Of a DNA stretch of 64,000 nucleotides, positions 55,782 to 64,000 are shown one piece after another. Made by a program: the position numbers and the translations under genes. The notes beneath the pieces were generated by a model that did not search any database, was not told where the DNA came from, and worked only from the letters and a program-made list of their open reading frames with translations. The stretch comes from Asticcacaulis aquaticus (GTDB taxonomy: Bacteria > Pseudomonadota > Alphaproteobacteria > Caulobacterales > Caulobacteraceae): positions 124,001-188,000 of the forward strand of contig NZ_JAQQKX010000008.1 in NCBI RefSeq assembly GCF_028550415.1. The letters run 5' to 3'. Positions within the stretch are counted from its first letter, which is position 1, and each line of letters begins with the position of its first letter.

Positions 55782-58664
55782 TTATCCATGCGTCGCGTCC
55801 CATTCGGCTACGGCGTCGGCGTCGCGAAGGCTGAGGTCCGGATAGCGCGGGTCCGTGCCGACTTCGGGCAGGATGCGCCACGACCGCTGGCACTTCTGGC
55901 CGTGGGCGATGTGGACCACGACCGAGATGTCCTTAACCTCGGGCACGCGGAAGGCATCGTCCGGCCCGACCGAATTGCTCAGAAGCGCCTGAGACGTACG
56001 GAAGACCTCAGCGGCGTCGATGCCGTCGAACGCCGCCATCAGCGGGTCGGAATCGATGAACACGGTCGGCGCGGCTTCCAAAGCCGAACCGATGACCTTC
56101 TCGCGACGCTTTTCTTCCAGTGCACCGGTGACGACCGTCAGGACGTGTTCGATCTTTTCCCAGCGTGCGGCCTCGGGTGCATTGTGCCATTCGGCGGGCA
56201 CGGCGGAGAGCGTCCGGTAGAGGTTTTCCGGTGCGTCAGGGTAACGCGACGCCCAGGCCTCTTCCATGGTGAAGGTCATGATCGGCCCCAGCCACGCGGT
56301 CAGGCGGTCGAACAGGATATCCATGACGGTCCGGCAGGCGCGGCGCTTGAGATCCGACGGCTTGTCGCAATAGAGGCTGTCCTTGCGGATATCGAAATAG
56401 AGCGCCGACAGGGTCTGCGAGGCGAAATCGGCGACCGGACGGATGACGGCGGCGAAGTCGTAGGCGTCGTAGGCGGCGCGCACCTGTGCGTCGAGCGCAT
56501 GGACGCGGTGCAGGATATAGCGTTCCAGCGACGGCAGGTCTTTGTAGTTGACGGCTTCGGACGCGTCGTAGCCGTTCAGCCCGCCGAGCAGATAGCGGAT
56601 CGAGTTACGCAGCTTGCGATAGGCATCGACGGTGGTCTGGATGATCTGCTTGCCGATGCGCAGGTCTTCGGAATAGTCCGACAGGGCGACCCACAGGCGC
56701 AGAATTTCGACGCCGGACTCCTTGGCGATGTCCTGCGGGGCGACGACATTGCCCTTGGACTTCGACATCTTCTCGCCCTGTTCGTCGAGGACGAAACCGT
56801 GGGTCAGGACGGCCTTATAGGGCGCGCGACCGCGCGTACCGCACGATTCCAGCAACGACGACTGGAACCAGCCGCGGTGCTGATCGGAGCCTTCGAGATA
56901 GAGGTCGGCAGGGCTTTGGGTGTTTTCGCGGCCCTCAAGGGTAAAGGCGTGGGTCGAGCCGGAATCGAACCACACATCGAGGATGTCGGTGATCTTTTCA
57001 AAGTCCGCTGGGTTGTAGGAATTGCCGAGGAAGTCTTCGTCCGGGCGCGTGAACCAGGCGTCGGCGCCTTCCGAGGCGATCAGCTTGATGATGCGGTCGT
57101 TGACGGCCTCGTCTTTCAGCGGCTCGCCGGTTTTTTTGTCGACGTACATGGCCAGCGGCGTACCCCAGTTGCGCTGACGGCTGATCAGCCAGTCGGGGCG
57201 GGTCTCGACCATGTTACCGATGCGGGTCTTGCCGGAAGCGGGGTAGAAGGCAGTTTCGTTGATCGCGGCGATGGCGGTGTCTCTGAGCCCGCCGTCCATC
57301 CGGATAAACCACTGCGGCGTGTTGCGGAAAATGACCGGAGCCTTCGAGCGCCACGAATGCGGGTAGGAGTGATCGACGCGACCGCGCGCCAGAAGGTTAC
57401 CGGCCTCGATCAGCTTGTCCATCACCGCGCCGTTGGCCGGGCCGAACTTGCCGGCCTTCTTGCCTTCGGTTTCAAGGACTTTGAGGCCGGCGAACAGCGG
57501 CACGTGCGGGTAATAGGCACCGTCCGGATCGACCGTGTCGGGGATCGAGTCGAGCGAACGGCCCGACTTCAGCCACACCAGATAGTCGTCCGCGCCGTGG
57601 CCGGGGGCCGTGTGGACAAAGCCCGTACCGGCGTCGTCGGTAACGTGATCACCGGCCAGCATGGGGACATCGAAGCCGTAGCCGTCGTCGAACGCGGCGA
57701 GGGGGTGGGACAGAGTCAGGCCGTCGCAGTTGAAATCGCCGACGCGTTCCCATTCGGCAACAAGGGCATTTTTCCTGACGTCCTCGGCCAGTTTGTCGGC
57801 CACGACCAATTCGTCGCCCGGCTTCGACCACGGCTCGAAGGCGAGGTCCGGTTGCATCGACACGACGCGGTAGCGGCCATAGGCGATCTTGGGGTTATAG
57901 CTGACGGCGCGGTTGGCCGGGATGGTCCACGGCGTCGTCGTCCAGATGACGATCTTGGCGGTGTCGCCCTTGACCGGGAACTTCACCCAAATGGTCGGGC
58001 TTACATGCGGATGGTACTCGACCTCGGCGTCGGCCAGGGCCGTGCGCTCGACCGGCGACCACATGACGGGCTTGGAGCCGCGATAGAGCTGCCCCGACAT
58101 CAGGAACTTGTGGAACTCCTGCGTCACCTTGGCCTCGGTCGTGAAGTCCATGGTCGCATAGCGTTCGGCCCAGTCGCCCAGCACGCCCAGACGCTTGAAC
58201 TCCTCGCGCTGGACGCCGATCCATTCGGCGGCGTATTCGCGGCAGGCCTTACGGAATTCGGCGGCAGGGACCTCGTCCTTCTTGCGGCCCTTCTGACGGA
58301 ACTGCTCCTCGATCTTCCATTCGATCGGCAGGCCGTGGCAGTCCCAGCCGGGGACGTAATCGACGTCGTAGCCCATCAGGAACTTCGAGCGCACCACGAA
58401 GTCCTTGAGGATCTTGTTCAGCGCGTGACCGATATGGATATTGCCGTTGGCATAGGGCGGGCCGTCGTGCAGCACGAACAGAGGCGCGTGTTTCGCCTGA
58501 CGGGCCTTGCGGACGCTGTGGTAGAGCGCGCCGTCTTCCCATTTTTGCAGCATGACCGGCTCGGCCTTGGGCAGACCGGCGCGCATGGGGAAGTCGGTTT
58601 CGGGAAGGAAGACGGTTTCGCGGTAATCGCGGCCAGAAGCGGTGGAAGCAGTCGTGTCGGACAT
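55782..58664 (-). CDS. ileS: isoleucyl-tRNA synthetase
   Basis: A 960-residue class I synthetase. The HIGH motif reads NIHIGHALNKILKDF, the KMSKS loop EKMSKSKGNVVAP, and the editing domain and GWDCHGLPIEWKIE are present. The C-terminal end, which in many bacterial IleS proteins holds a four-cysteine zinc knob (CxRCW ... CxRC), reads KCQRSWRILPEVG and YPDLSLRDADAVAEWD, so three of four cysteines are replaced. The length is otherwise normal. It charges tRNA-Ile and excludes valine. It stands upstream of lspA on the same strand, separated by a family A repeat. Confidence 0.97.
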   Translation of the reverse strand: MSDTTASTASGRDYRETVFLPETDFPMRAGLPKAEPVMLQKWEDGALYHSVRKARQAKHAPLFVLHDGPPYANGNIHIGHALNKILKDFVVRSKFLMGYDVDYVPGWDCHGLPIEWKIEEQFRQKGRKKDEVPAAEFRKACREYAAEWIGVQREEFKRLGVLGDWAERYATMDFTTEAKVTQEFHKFLMSGQLYRGSKPVMWSPVERTALADAEVEYHPHVSPTIWVKFPVKGDTAKIVIWTTTPWTIPANRAVSYNPKIAYGRYRVVSMQPDLAFEPWSKPGDELVVADKLAEDVRKNALVAEWERVGDFNCDGLTLSHPLAAFDDGYGFDVPMLAGDHVTDDAGTGFVHTAPGHGADDYLVWLKSGRSLDSIPDTVDPDGAYYPHVPLFAGLKVLETEGKKAGKFGPANGAVMDKLIEAGNLLARGRVDHSYPHSWRSKAPVIFRNTPQWFIRMDGGLRDTAIAAINETAFYPASGKTRIGNMVETRPDWLISRQRNWGTPLAMYVDKKTGEPLKDEAVNDRIIKLIASEGADAWFTRPDEDFLGNSYNPADFEKITDILDVWFDSGSTHAFTLEGRENTQSPADLYLEGSDQHRGWFQSSLLESCGTRGRAPYKAVLTHGFVLDEQGEKMSKSKGNVVAPQDIAKESGVEILRLWVALSDYSEDLRIGKQIIQTTVDAYRKLRNSIRYLLGGLNGYDASEAVNYKDLPSLERYILHRVHALDAQVRAAYDAYDFAAVIRPVADFASQTLSALYFDIRKDSLYCDKPSDLKRRACRTVMDILFDRLTAWLGPIMTFTMEEAWASRYPDAPENLYRTLSAVPAEWHNAPEAARWEKIEHVLTVVTGALEEKRREKVIGSALEAAPTVFIDSDPLMAAFDGIDAAEVFRTSQALLSNSVGPDDAFRVPEVKDISVVVHIAHGQKCQRSWRILPEVGTDPRYPDLSLRDADAVAEWDATHG

Positions 58665-58894
58665 GAAGCCTGAAATCTCTTGAGGGGGAAAATAGGGGGA
58701 CGCGGTCAGTAACCCCAGCGCAAGGCCTCTCGATCGGGCGGCTTACGCTGGGCTGAAAATTCGCATTTTCACCCGTATCGTCATCATGGCTGTGCGTTTA
58801 TCAGACAGGGTTTGCCTTGCCTAGCCAAATATCGGGACCGTTTGACGTAAGAGCCGGGATTTGCCACTGTCGGGACTCACAGGGGAGGGCGGAC
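58665..58894. other. intergenic region between ileS and the lipoprotein gene
   Basis: The divergent control region of ileS and the following lipoprotein gene. I see no clear promoter boxes, T-box (not expected in this group) or hairpin with a T-run. A possible ribosome site (acaggggagg) lies near 58880. Confidence 0.4.
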
Positions 58895-59494
58895 ATGAAA
58901 CGGATTTTGCTGCTGGGGGCCTTGGCCCTGATGGGGTGTGCACCGAAGATGGCCGAGAAGGCCGAGCCGACGCCGGGCGCGAAAGAGGTGTTTTCCGATT
59001 GCAAATGGGGCGAGGTCAGGGGCGCGACCCTCTCCATTTGGAGCTATGCCTGTCCGAACGCCCATCTGGTAGCTGACGAGACCCTGCCGGGGTTCGGTGT
59101 GGTCGAAGGCACGGCAGTGGACGGTTTCGGCTATCGCCCGGTGATCCGGACCTTGCCTAAGGCGAAGGACGCTTCCATCGACGCGGTCTTGCCGGAAATC
59201 CGCAAGCTGTCGCCCGGACCGGCGACGGCCAGTTGCGTTCTGACCCCCGCAAAGGACCCGACCGACCCGGCGTCGAAACGGGCTCTGTTCGAACTGGTGC
59301 CCACGGGCGAGGCGAAAACCGCATGGGACAAGACGATCGAAACCGGCGAGGGCGAGGCCCAGCCGTGTGGCGCTTTGGGAGTCGGTCTGGCGGGCAACCG
59401 GGTGTTCGAGGTGCTGTCAGGGGATCCAACGCGCGTGGTCTATATCGACTACGGTTCGGAGATTCAGATTTTCGATACGCGGACTCTCAACTAA
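58895..59494 (+). CDS. uncharacterised lipoprotein
   Basis: A 199-residue lipoprotein: the signal ends in ALMGC with the cysteine at residue 15. The mature protein has several further cysteines (VFSDCKWGEVRGATLSIWSY then ACPNAHL; ATASCVLTPAKD; EAQPCGALGVGLAG) that could pair in the periplasm. I do not recognise the family. It ends in VVYIDYGSEIQIFDTRTLN. ATG 58895 follows aggggagggcgg. Downstream lies a family B repeat and the convergent ribF gene. Confidence 0.65.
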   Translation: MKRILLLGALALMGCAPKMAEKAEPTPGAKEVFSDCKWGEVRGATLSIWSYACPNAHLVADETLPGFGVVEGTAVDGFGYRPVIRTLPKAKDASIDAVLPEIRKLSPGPATASCVLTPAKDPTDPASKRALFELVPTGEAKTAWDKTIETGEGEAQPCGALGVGLAGNRVFEVLSGDPTRVVYIDYGSEIQIFDTRTLN

Positions 59495-59496
59495 AT

Positions 59497-59614
59497 CCCC
59501 CTCTCCCTCGAGGGAGAGAGCTGGGGTGAGGGGGAACTGTTAGTTACGCACTCGGTTCCACCATTTCCCCCTCACCCTGCGTTGCGCGCTTTCCCTCGCC
59601 CTCAGGGAGAGGGA
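59497..59614. repeat. palindromic repeat, family B, between the lipoprotein and ribF genes
   Basis: CCCCTCTCCCTCGAGGGAGAG at the left and CCTCGCCCTCAGGGAGAGGG at the right enclose ctggggtgaggggg and ccccctcaccc. The plan is that of 43043-43162. It lies between convergent genes. Confidence 0.85.
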
Positions 59615-59618
59615 TGAG

Positions 59619-60605
59619 TCAGGCGAAATACGCTTTCGCGGTTTCCGCATCTTTAGCGATCTGTTCTTTCAACGCGTCGAACGACGGGAATTTCTGTTCC
59701 GGGCGGATATAGTGCAGCAGTTCGACCTCGATCGTCTGGTCGTAGATTTCGTGATCCAGCCCGAAGATATGGGTCTCGAAACGCTCGCTTAAGCCCCCCA
59801 CCGTAGGGCGCTTGCCGAAATTGGTGACGCTGCCCAGCACCCGCCCATCAGCGAGATGCGTGCGCGTCACATAGACCCCGTACTTCGGGCGCAGATAGTC
59901 GCCCAGTTCGATATTGGCCGTCGGAAAGCCGATCTGACGGCCGATCTGGTCGCCACGCGTGACGACGCCCTCGAACGCTTGCGCGCGACCCAGCACGTGC
60001 CCGGCCAGTTGCGGATTGCCGCTATCCAGCGCATCGCGCACCGCCGAAGACGACAGCTTGTGGCCGGTCTCGTCGCTCTGGCACGCGGTGATGAAGGTGG
60101 TGAAGTCCATCTCAGCCCCGAAGCCGGCCAGAGCCTCCGCCGTGCCGGTGCCTTTGGCGCCGAAGCGGAAATCGAAGCCGCAACTGACGTGGCTGAGGTG
60201 CAGGTGATCCCTGAGGATGATGCGCGTAAAGGCTTCGGCGGTTAGGGCCGACAGGTGTTCGTCGAAGCGCAGGACCAGCGCATAGTCCACGCCCAGCGCC
60301 TCGAACGCCCGCAACTGCTGCGCCAGCGACATCAGGCGGAACGGCGTGACGGCGTCACCGCTGCGGCTCAGGAAATAGGTCTGCGGGTGCGGATCGAAGC
60401 AGATCACCGCCGACGCCTCGCCCAAACGGCGCGCGGCGGCGATGGCGTTTTCGATCACCCGCTGATGACCGCGATGGACGCCGTCGAAGCTGCCCAGAGC
60501 TGCCGAGGTCCGCACGGGCAGGGGCAGGCCTTCGGCAGCGGCAGTGAGCGCCGTCGTGCGCAGGCTGCCGTCGGCATCGACCGCCAGACTGAAGGCCTTA
60601 AGCAT
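59619..60605 (-). CDS. ribF: bifunctional riboflavin kinase / FAD synthetase
   Basis: A 328-residue enzyme making FMN and FAD from riboflavin. The N-terminal adenylyltransferase domain has ALGSFDGVHRGHQRVIENAI and VICFDPHPQTYFLSRSGD; SHVSCGFDFRFGAKGTGTAE follows. The C-terminal kinase domain has GDQIGRQIGFPTANIELGDY and YGVYVTRTHLADG. ATG 60605 (MLKAFSLAV) is chosen; an earlier start would add 15 residues in a region shared with the upstream maoC gene. It overlaps maoC by eight bases, so they are co-translated. Confidence 0.96.
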   Translation of the reverse strand: MLKAFSLAVDADGSLRTTALTAAAEGLPLPVRTSAALGSFDGVHRGHQRVIENAIAAARRLGEASAVICFDPHPQTYFLSRSGDAVTPFRLMSLAQQLRAFEALGVDYALVLRFDEHLSALTAEAFTRIILRDHLHLSHVSCGFDFRFGAKGTGTAEALAGFGAEMDFTTFITACQSDETGHKLSSSAVRDALDSGNPQLAGHVLGRAQAFEGVVTRGDQIGRQIGFPTANIELGDYLRPKYGVYVTRTHLADGRVLGSVTNFGKRPTVGGLSERFETHIFGLDHEIYDQTIEVELLHYIRPEQKFPSFDALKEQIAKDAETAKAYFA

Positions 60606-61035
60606 CAACTGGCTTCCGGGGCGCGATGACTTCGGCGGTGCCGTCGGCATAGGTCTTGTTGCGGACCTTGGCCGTGGTACCGATAGTGACGTGGGCAGTC
60701 TTCAGGTCGATCTCTTTCACGGTGAGAATGATCGTCACCTCGTCGTCCAGCTTGACCGCGCGTTTGAAATTGAGCGCCTGCGACACATAGATGGTGCCGG
60801 TTCCGGGCAGCCCGCCGGCGATGGTCGCCGAAATCCATGCGCCCAGCAATGCGCCGTGGGCGATGCGGCCCTTGAACGCCGTCGCCGCCGCGTAGGTCTC
60901 ATCCATATGGACCGGATTGTGGTCCTGTGACACCTCGGCAAAGGCACGGATCGCAGCGTCCGACGCGATGAAGGTGCGCTCAAGGGTCTGCCCGACGGTA
61001 AGGTCTTCGAGATAGACGGTGGGGAAATCGGTCAT
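60598..61035 (-). CDS. MaoC-family hydratase
   Basis: A 145-residue hot-dog-fold protein of the (R)-specific enoyl-CoA hydratase (MaoC/PhaJ) group. The hydratase motif is DHNPVHMDETYAAATAFKGR followed by IAHGALLGAWISATIAGGLP, with catalytic Asp and His. It would hydrate trans-2-enoyl-CoA, for example to feed polyhydroxyalkanoate synthesis. It is the first gene of a short operon with ribF, a pairing seen in relatives, though the metabolic reason is unclear. Confidence 0.92.
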   Translation of the reverse strand: MTDFPTVYLEDLTVGQTLERTFIASDAAIRAFAEVSQDHNPVHMDETYAAATAFKGRIAHGALLGAWISATIAGGLPGTGTIYVSQALNFKRAVKLDDEVTIILTVKEIDLKTAHVTIGTTAKVRNKTYADGTAEVIAPRKPVDA

Positions 61036-61347
61036 GGAAGCGTCCGTAAATACAGTTCAAGCATCGATCTAGGCCCCCCGCCATGCTTTGCCAAGGGGCG
61101 ATATGTGCGATTCCCCAATACGAATCCCGTCACGAATCTGTGCCGTTCTGACATTCTTTTTCGTATCAAGGTTCACAAATGGGACATTTTTCGTGGTTAA
61201 CGAGGTTTATATTATTGAAAAATATAAGAAAATTTAGATATGCGCTTTAACCCTATTTTATCGGGTTGTCGTCATGATGGTGACTGTCTTGATGTGAAGG
61301 GCCTGCATAAGGCGGGCCCGGTTTAATTAAAGGTGGGGCTTACTCAC
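61036..61347. promoter_or_regulatory. 312-bp AT-rich control region of the cheY-cheZ-like pair
   Basis: An AT-rich region containing GGTTAACGAGGTTTATATT near 61192-61210, which resembles a CtrA half site (TTAA with a second T/A-rich element seven bases on), and TTTAACCCTATTTTATCGGG near 61247-61266, which also forms AACCC-TATTTTATC-GGGTT. In Caulobacterales many motility genes are under CtrA, so control by CtrA is plausible but unproven. No gene is seen here. Confidence 0.35.
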
Positions 61348-61734
61348 ATGGCCGTCGATATGTCCATGACGATCCTGGTGGTTGATGACTACAAAACCAT
61401 GCTGCGGATCATTTCCAACCTGCTGAAACAGCTGGGTTTTGAAAACATCGAAGAAGCTTCGGATGGTGCCGAAGCGCTCGAAAAGATGAAGAAGACGAAC
61501 TATGGTCTGGTCATTTCCGACTGGAACATGGAGCCGATGACCGGCTATGAACTTCTGCTGAAGGTCCGCTCGGACGATTCGCTGAAGCGCACGCCCTTCA
61601 TCATGGTCACGGCCGAATCCAAAACGGAAAACGTGATCGCCGCCAAAAAGGCCGGTGTGAACAACTATATCGTCAAGCCGTTCAACGGCGCGACGCTTAA
61701 GCAAAAGATCACCGCCGTTCTCGGCGAATTCTAA
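61348..61734 (+). CDS. cheY: CheY-like response regulator
   Basis: A 128-residue single receiver domain. The acidic pair is Asp13-Asp14 in ILVVDDYKTML, the phospho-acceptor Asp58 in VISDWNMEPMTGYELL, the switch Thr in FIMVTAESKTENVIAA and the Lys in NNYIVKPFNG. The sequence SDWNMEPMTG is the form of alphaproteobacterial CheY/CheY-II proteins that bind the flagellar switch. ATG 61348 gives MAVDMSMT; an upstream GTG is possible. The CheZ-like gene follows after 29 bases. Confidence 0.92.
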   Translation: MAVDMSMTILVVDDYKTMLRIISNLLKQLGFENIEEASDGAEALEKMKKTNYGLVISDWNMEPMTGYELLLKVRSDDSLKRTPFIMVTAESKTENVIAAKKAGVNNYIVKPFNGATLKQKITAVLGEF

Positions 61735-61763
61735 GAATTTAAATAATAAGCAGGTTCCCCCAC

Positions 61764-62684
61764 ATGGGCCAGGTTGCACCAAAATTATCAGAGTTTCCGG
61801 AGCTTGAGACCGCTGACGCGGCCATGGTCAAGGAAATGGAGCCCAAGCTCATCAATCTGATGCAGCAGTCCGAGGCCCTCGTCAGCCTGATGCGCGACTT
61901 CTTCCAGCAGCTCGACAAGCGCCGCGCCGAAGAGTTCCGGATCATCGCCGGCTATATCGCCAAGGCCAAGGAAGAGATCCGCGAACTGCGTCCTCAGGAC
62001 CTGTCGCAGGAACGCATCCCGACCGCCGGGGCCGAGCTGGAAGCCATCACCCGCGACACGGAAAACGCCACCCACACCATCATGAACGCCGCCGAAGCGA
62101 TCATGGGCATGGATGTGTCGGACCCCAAGGCCTATAAGGCCGCGGTCGACGATCAGGTGATGCAGATCTTCGAGGCCTGCTCGTTCCAGGACATCACGGG
62201 GCAACGCGTCTCCAAGGTGATCAATGTCCTCAAGCAGATCGAGGAGCGCGTCGGCAAGCTGGCGACGACCCTCGGCGTCGAGGACAAGGAAGTGCCGCTG
62301 ACGGAGAAGGAAATCCGGGCTCGCGATCTGCTGCTCAACGGTCCGGCCATCGGCGGTCCGGAAACGCGTCAGGACGCCATTGACGCCATGTTCGATGAAG
62401 CCCCCGCGGCGCCGGAAATCAAGGTGCAGGCGCCGAAACCGGCTCCCAAGCCGGAACCCGCCCCAGTCGCCAAGGTCGAAGCGCCTAAACCGGCGCCGGC
62501 ACCCGTAAAGGCCCCCACGCCTGAACCGGAAGCGGCCCAATCTGCTCCCCAGTCGCAGGACGATATCGACGCCCTGTTCGACACCCCCAATTCGCAGGAA
62601 GATATCGACTCGATGTTCGATATGTCGCCTGAGGACCTCAACAAGACAAACTCTCAGGACGATATCGACGCCCTGTTTGACTAA
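61764..62684 (+). CDS. CheZ-like phosphatase with four tandem CheY-binding-type peptides
   Basis: A 306-residue protein. Residues 20-170 are helical and follow the CheZ plan, with the phosphatase glutamine region EACSFQDITGQRVSKVINVL near 137-156 (Gln142 in the position of the catalytic Gln). A long Pro/Ala/Lys linker (about 212-260) follows, flanked by short acidic peptides: RQDAIDAMFD (202-211), SQDDIDALFD (264-273), SQEDIDSMFD (277-286) and SQDDIDALFD (297-306). E. coli CheZ ends in one such peptide (SQDQVDDLLDSLGF) that binds CheY-P, and FliM begins with a similar one. Here it is repeated. It presumably dephosphorylates the upstream CheY. Confidence 0.85.
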   Translation: MGQVAPKLSEFPELETADAAMVKEMEPKLINLMQQSEALVSLMRDFFQQLDKRRAEEFRIIAGYIAKAKEEIRELRPQDLSQERIPTAGAELEAITRDTENATHTIMNAAEAIMGMDVSDPKAYKAAVDDQVMQIFEACSFQDITGQRVSKVINVLKQIEERVGKLATTLGVEDKEVPLTEKEIRARDLLLNGPAIGGPETRQDAIDAMFDEAPAAPEIKVQAPKPAPKPEPAPVAKVEAPKPAPAPVKAPTPEPEAAQSAPQSQDDIDALFDTPNSQEDIDSMFDMSPEDLNKTNSQDDIDALFD

Positions 62685-62736
62685 GAATATCCGGTTACCG
62701 CGAAAACGCGGATCATAAAAAAGTTTGGTGAGGTGG

Positions 62737-62767
62737 AAACCGGTGCGATGGAAATCGCGCCGGTTTT
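62737..62767 (+). terminator. terminator after the CheZ-like gene
   Basis: AAACCGGTGCGAT-GGAA-ATCGCGCCGGTTTT pairs over 12 positions with a single mismatch and ends in T's. Confidence 0.88.
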
Positions 62768-62809
62768 CGTATGTGCTATATGTAATATAAAACAAGCACA
62801 GGAAACGCC

Positions 62810-64000
62810 ATGACCTCGATCAACCGCCGCACATTCAACATGGCCCTGATGGGATTGCCTTTAGCCGGATCGGCCCTCGCCAAAGGCAGCGGCGCGTTTC
62901 CGTTCCTGATCGGGGCCGACGTGTCATGGGTGCCGCAGGACGAGGCGGCGGGTGCGGTCTATTACGACAAGGGAGTCAAAGGCGACATCCTCGATATCCT
63001 GAAAGCCAATGGATTCAACGCTATAAAGCTGCGCCTGTTCGTTAATCCGGAGAAGGGTTATGCGCTGAAAGCGCCGCCTTATCCGGCAGGCGAACCGTGG
63101 TGCGGCCTGACCCAGACCATCCGCATGGCGAAACGCGTCCGGGCGGCGGGGATGCACCTGTCGCTCACCTTCCATTACAGCGACACCTGGGCCGATCCGC
63201 AGAAACAGTCGAAGCCCGAAGCCTGGGCCGGTCTGGCGTTTCCCGATCTGGTCAAGGCCGTAGGCCTGCATACGCGGACCTCGCTCGAAGCCATGAAGGC
63301 CGCCGATGCGCTGCCCGACCTGATCCTGATCGGCAACGAGATTACGTTTGGCATGCTGTGGCCCGACGGGCGCGTGCCGCTGAGCGTGCCGACCGGCAAT
63401 CCGCAAACCGACGCGGTCCATATGAACGTCCCTGATGCGGGCGGCTTCGACAAGCTGGCGCAGTTGCTGAGTGCGGGGCTCGACGCCTCGCGCGCGGTGG
63501 CGCCCAAGGCGAACACCGCCGTACATAACCATCTGGGGCGGCACTGGCCGATCGTCAAAAACTGGACCGACAACCTGTTGTCGCGCGGCGTGCGCTTCGA
63601 TTCCGTCGGCTTTTCCTGTTACCAGCAGGCCGAGCAGGGCGACTGGGCGCGGACCTTTTCTGAGTTCGTGAAAGCCTATCCGACGCACGACTTCTTCGTC
63701 TCGGAATATTCGAGCCGCAAGCGTTACCTGAACGATCTTGTCCACAATAATCCGGGGCGTCCGGGACGGGGCACCTATATCTGGGAGCCGACGCGGCATC
63801 AGGAGGCGCTGTTCGACCGCGACGGCGTGACGATGGGTGAGGGGCCGAAGCCCGACCTGCTGCGCGACGGCGTCAACAGCGCCGAAGCGCCGGGCGCAGC
63901 CCCGGCCCCGGCGGGCGAACCGCGCAAACGGCGTCCGGCGGGTGGACGCTACGATGCCAATGGCTTGATGGAGATTTACCGGAAGATGGCGAAGGACTAC
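62810..64000 (+). CDS. GH53 arabinogalactan endo-beta-1,4-galactanase, TAT-exported (partial)
   Basis: A glycoside hydrolase of family 53 that cuts beta-1,4-galactan side chains of pectin. 397 codons are inside the window and the frame is open to the edge. The start is a twin-arginine signal (INRRTFNMALMGLPLAGSAL). GH53 marks are FLIGADVSWVPQDEAAGAVY, YDKGVKGDILDILKANGFNA, FHYSDTWADPQKQ, the acid/base Glu177 in LILIGNEITFGMLWP and the nucleophile Glu299 in FFVSEYSS. A Pro/Ala-rich insertion (GAAPAPAGEPRKRRP) near residue 365-380 is unusual. Uptake of the freed oligosaccharides would be TonB-dependent. A ribosome site (caggaaac) precedes ATG. Confidence 0.9.
   Translation, partial: MTSINRRTFNMALMGLPLAGSALAKGSGAFPFLIGADVSWVPQDEAAGAVYYDKGVKGDILDILKANGFNAIKLRLFVNPEKGYALKAPPYPAGEPWCGLTQTIRMAKRVRAAGMHLSLTFHYSDTWADPQKQSKPEAWAGLAFPDLVKAVGLHTRTSLEAMKAADALPDLILIGNEITFGMLWPDGRVPLSVPTGNPQTDAVHMNVPDAGGFDKLAQLLSAGLDASRAVAPKANTAVHNHLGRHWPIVKNWTDNLLSRGVRFDSVGFSCYQQAEQGDWARTFSEFVKAYPTHDFFVSEYSSRKRYLNDLVHNNPGRPGRGTYIWEPTRHQEALFDRDGVTMGEGPKPDLLRDGVNSAEAPGAAPAPAGEPRKRRPAGGRYDANGLMEIYRKMAKDY

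Noticed and set aside
55656-58673. A 1005-codon plus-strand open frame
   Set aside because: It is antisense to ileS, rich in Arg/Gly/His without domains, and arises from high GC in the third codon position of the real gene.
60606-61100. FMN riboswitch for ribF
   Set aside because: ribF overlaps maoC and no RFN-like conserved element is visible upstream of the pair.

Overview
The window reads as chromosomal DNA of an alphaproteobacterium, most likely Caulobacteraceae (Asticcacaulis-like). This is inferred from gene order and families, not from a database search. Supporting signs are high GC, the run murA - DUF2948 - UPF0262 - infA - maf - RNase E/G - yacG, the pair xerD - accA, DUF2336 proteins, a CheY next to a CheZ-like phosphatase, ileS - lspA - DUF3035 lipoprotein, and a tRNA-His without the extra 5' G.

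Layout. 1-7150: end of an SDR gene, a DMT exporter, a compact aspartokinase/homoserine dehydrogenase, YjbR, RlmJ, and uncharacterised or DUF proteins. 7170-9530: a phage-like accessory patch. It holds a tail-fibre-type gene broken by an in-frame amber codon and preceded by a hairpin that covers its ribosome site, then a scar of an element once integrated in tRNA-Thr (91 bp direct repeats, integrase remnant, degenerate tRNA). 9660-15900: murA and the translation/maf cluster, ending in tRNA-Phe. 16070-25100: an SGNH hydrolase, the exbB-exbD-tonB operon behind a 690 bp leader, a second TonB, an M48 lipoprotein protease, two secreted proteins made of a TonB C-terminal domain only, tRNA-His, a DAO-type oxidoreductase and a lytic transglycosylase. 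25300-32640: a signalling neighbourhood with a hybrid kinase that has lost both phospho-acceptors, two DUF2336-type proteins, an Hpt protein, NAD kinase and a degenerate EAL-like protein. 32680-38000: a zinc metallopeptidase and an RND efflux pair. 38050-42570: aroB, aroK, xerD, accA, DUF4328. 42560-50800: DUF6702, M1 peptidase, MscS, an unknown secreted protein, tadA, rluB with a long repetitive tail, rsmD. 51000-62690: a 43-residue membrane protein, mutL, an exported methyltransferase, DUF3035 lipoprotein, lspA, ileS, a lipoprotein, ribF, MaoC, CheY and the CheZ-like protein. 62810-end: a TAT-exported GH53 galactanase cut by the window edge.

Most genes are housekeeping. The accessory signal lies in the tRNA-Thr scar, in four families of intergenic palindromic repeats, and in the expanded TonB cluster. 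The exported products (TonB system, M48, M1, transglycosylase, RND pump, lipoproteins, GH53) fit an oligotrophic envelope-centred lifestyle in which large substrates are taken up by TonB-dependent receptors. The most unusual points are the four TonB C-terminal paralogs sharing a C-x10-C pair, the kinase with neither His nor Asp acceptor, the CheZ-like protein with four tandem FliM/CheZ-type peptides, and the amber-interrupted tail gene.
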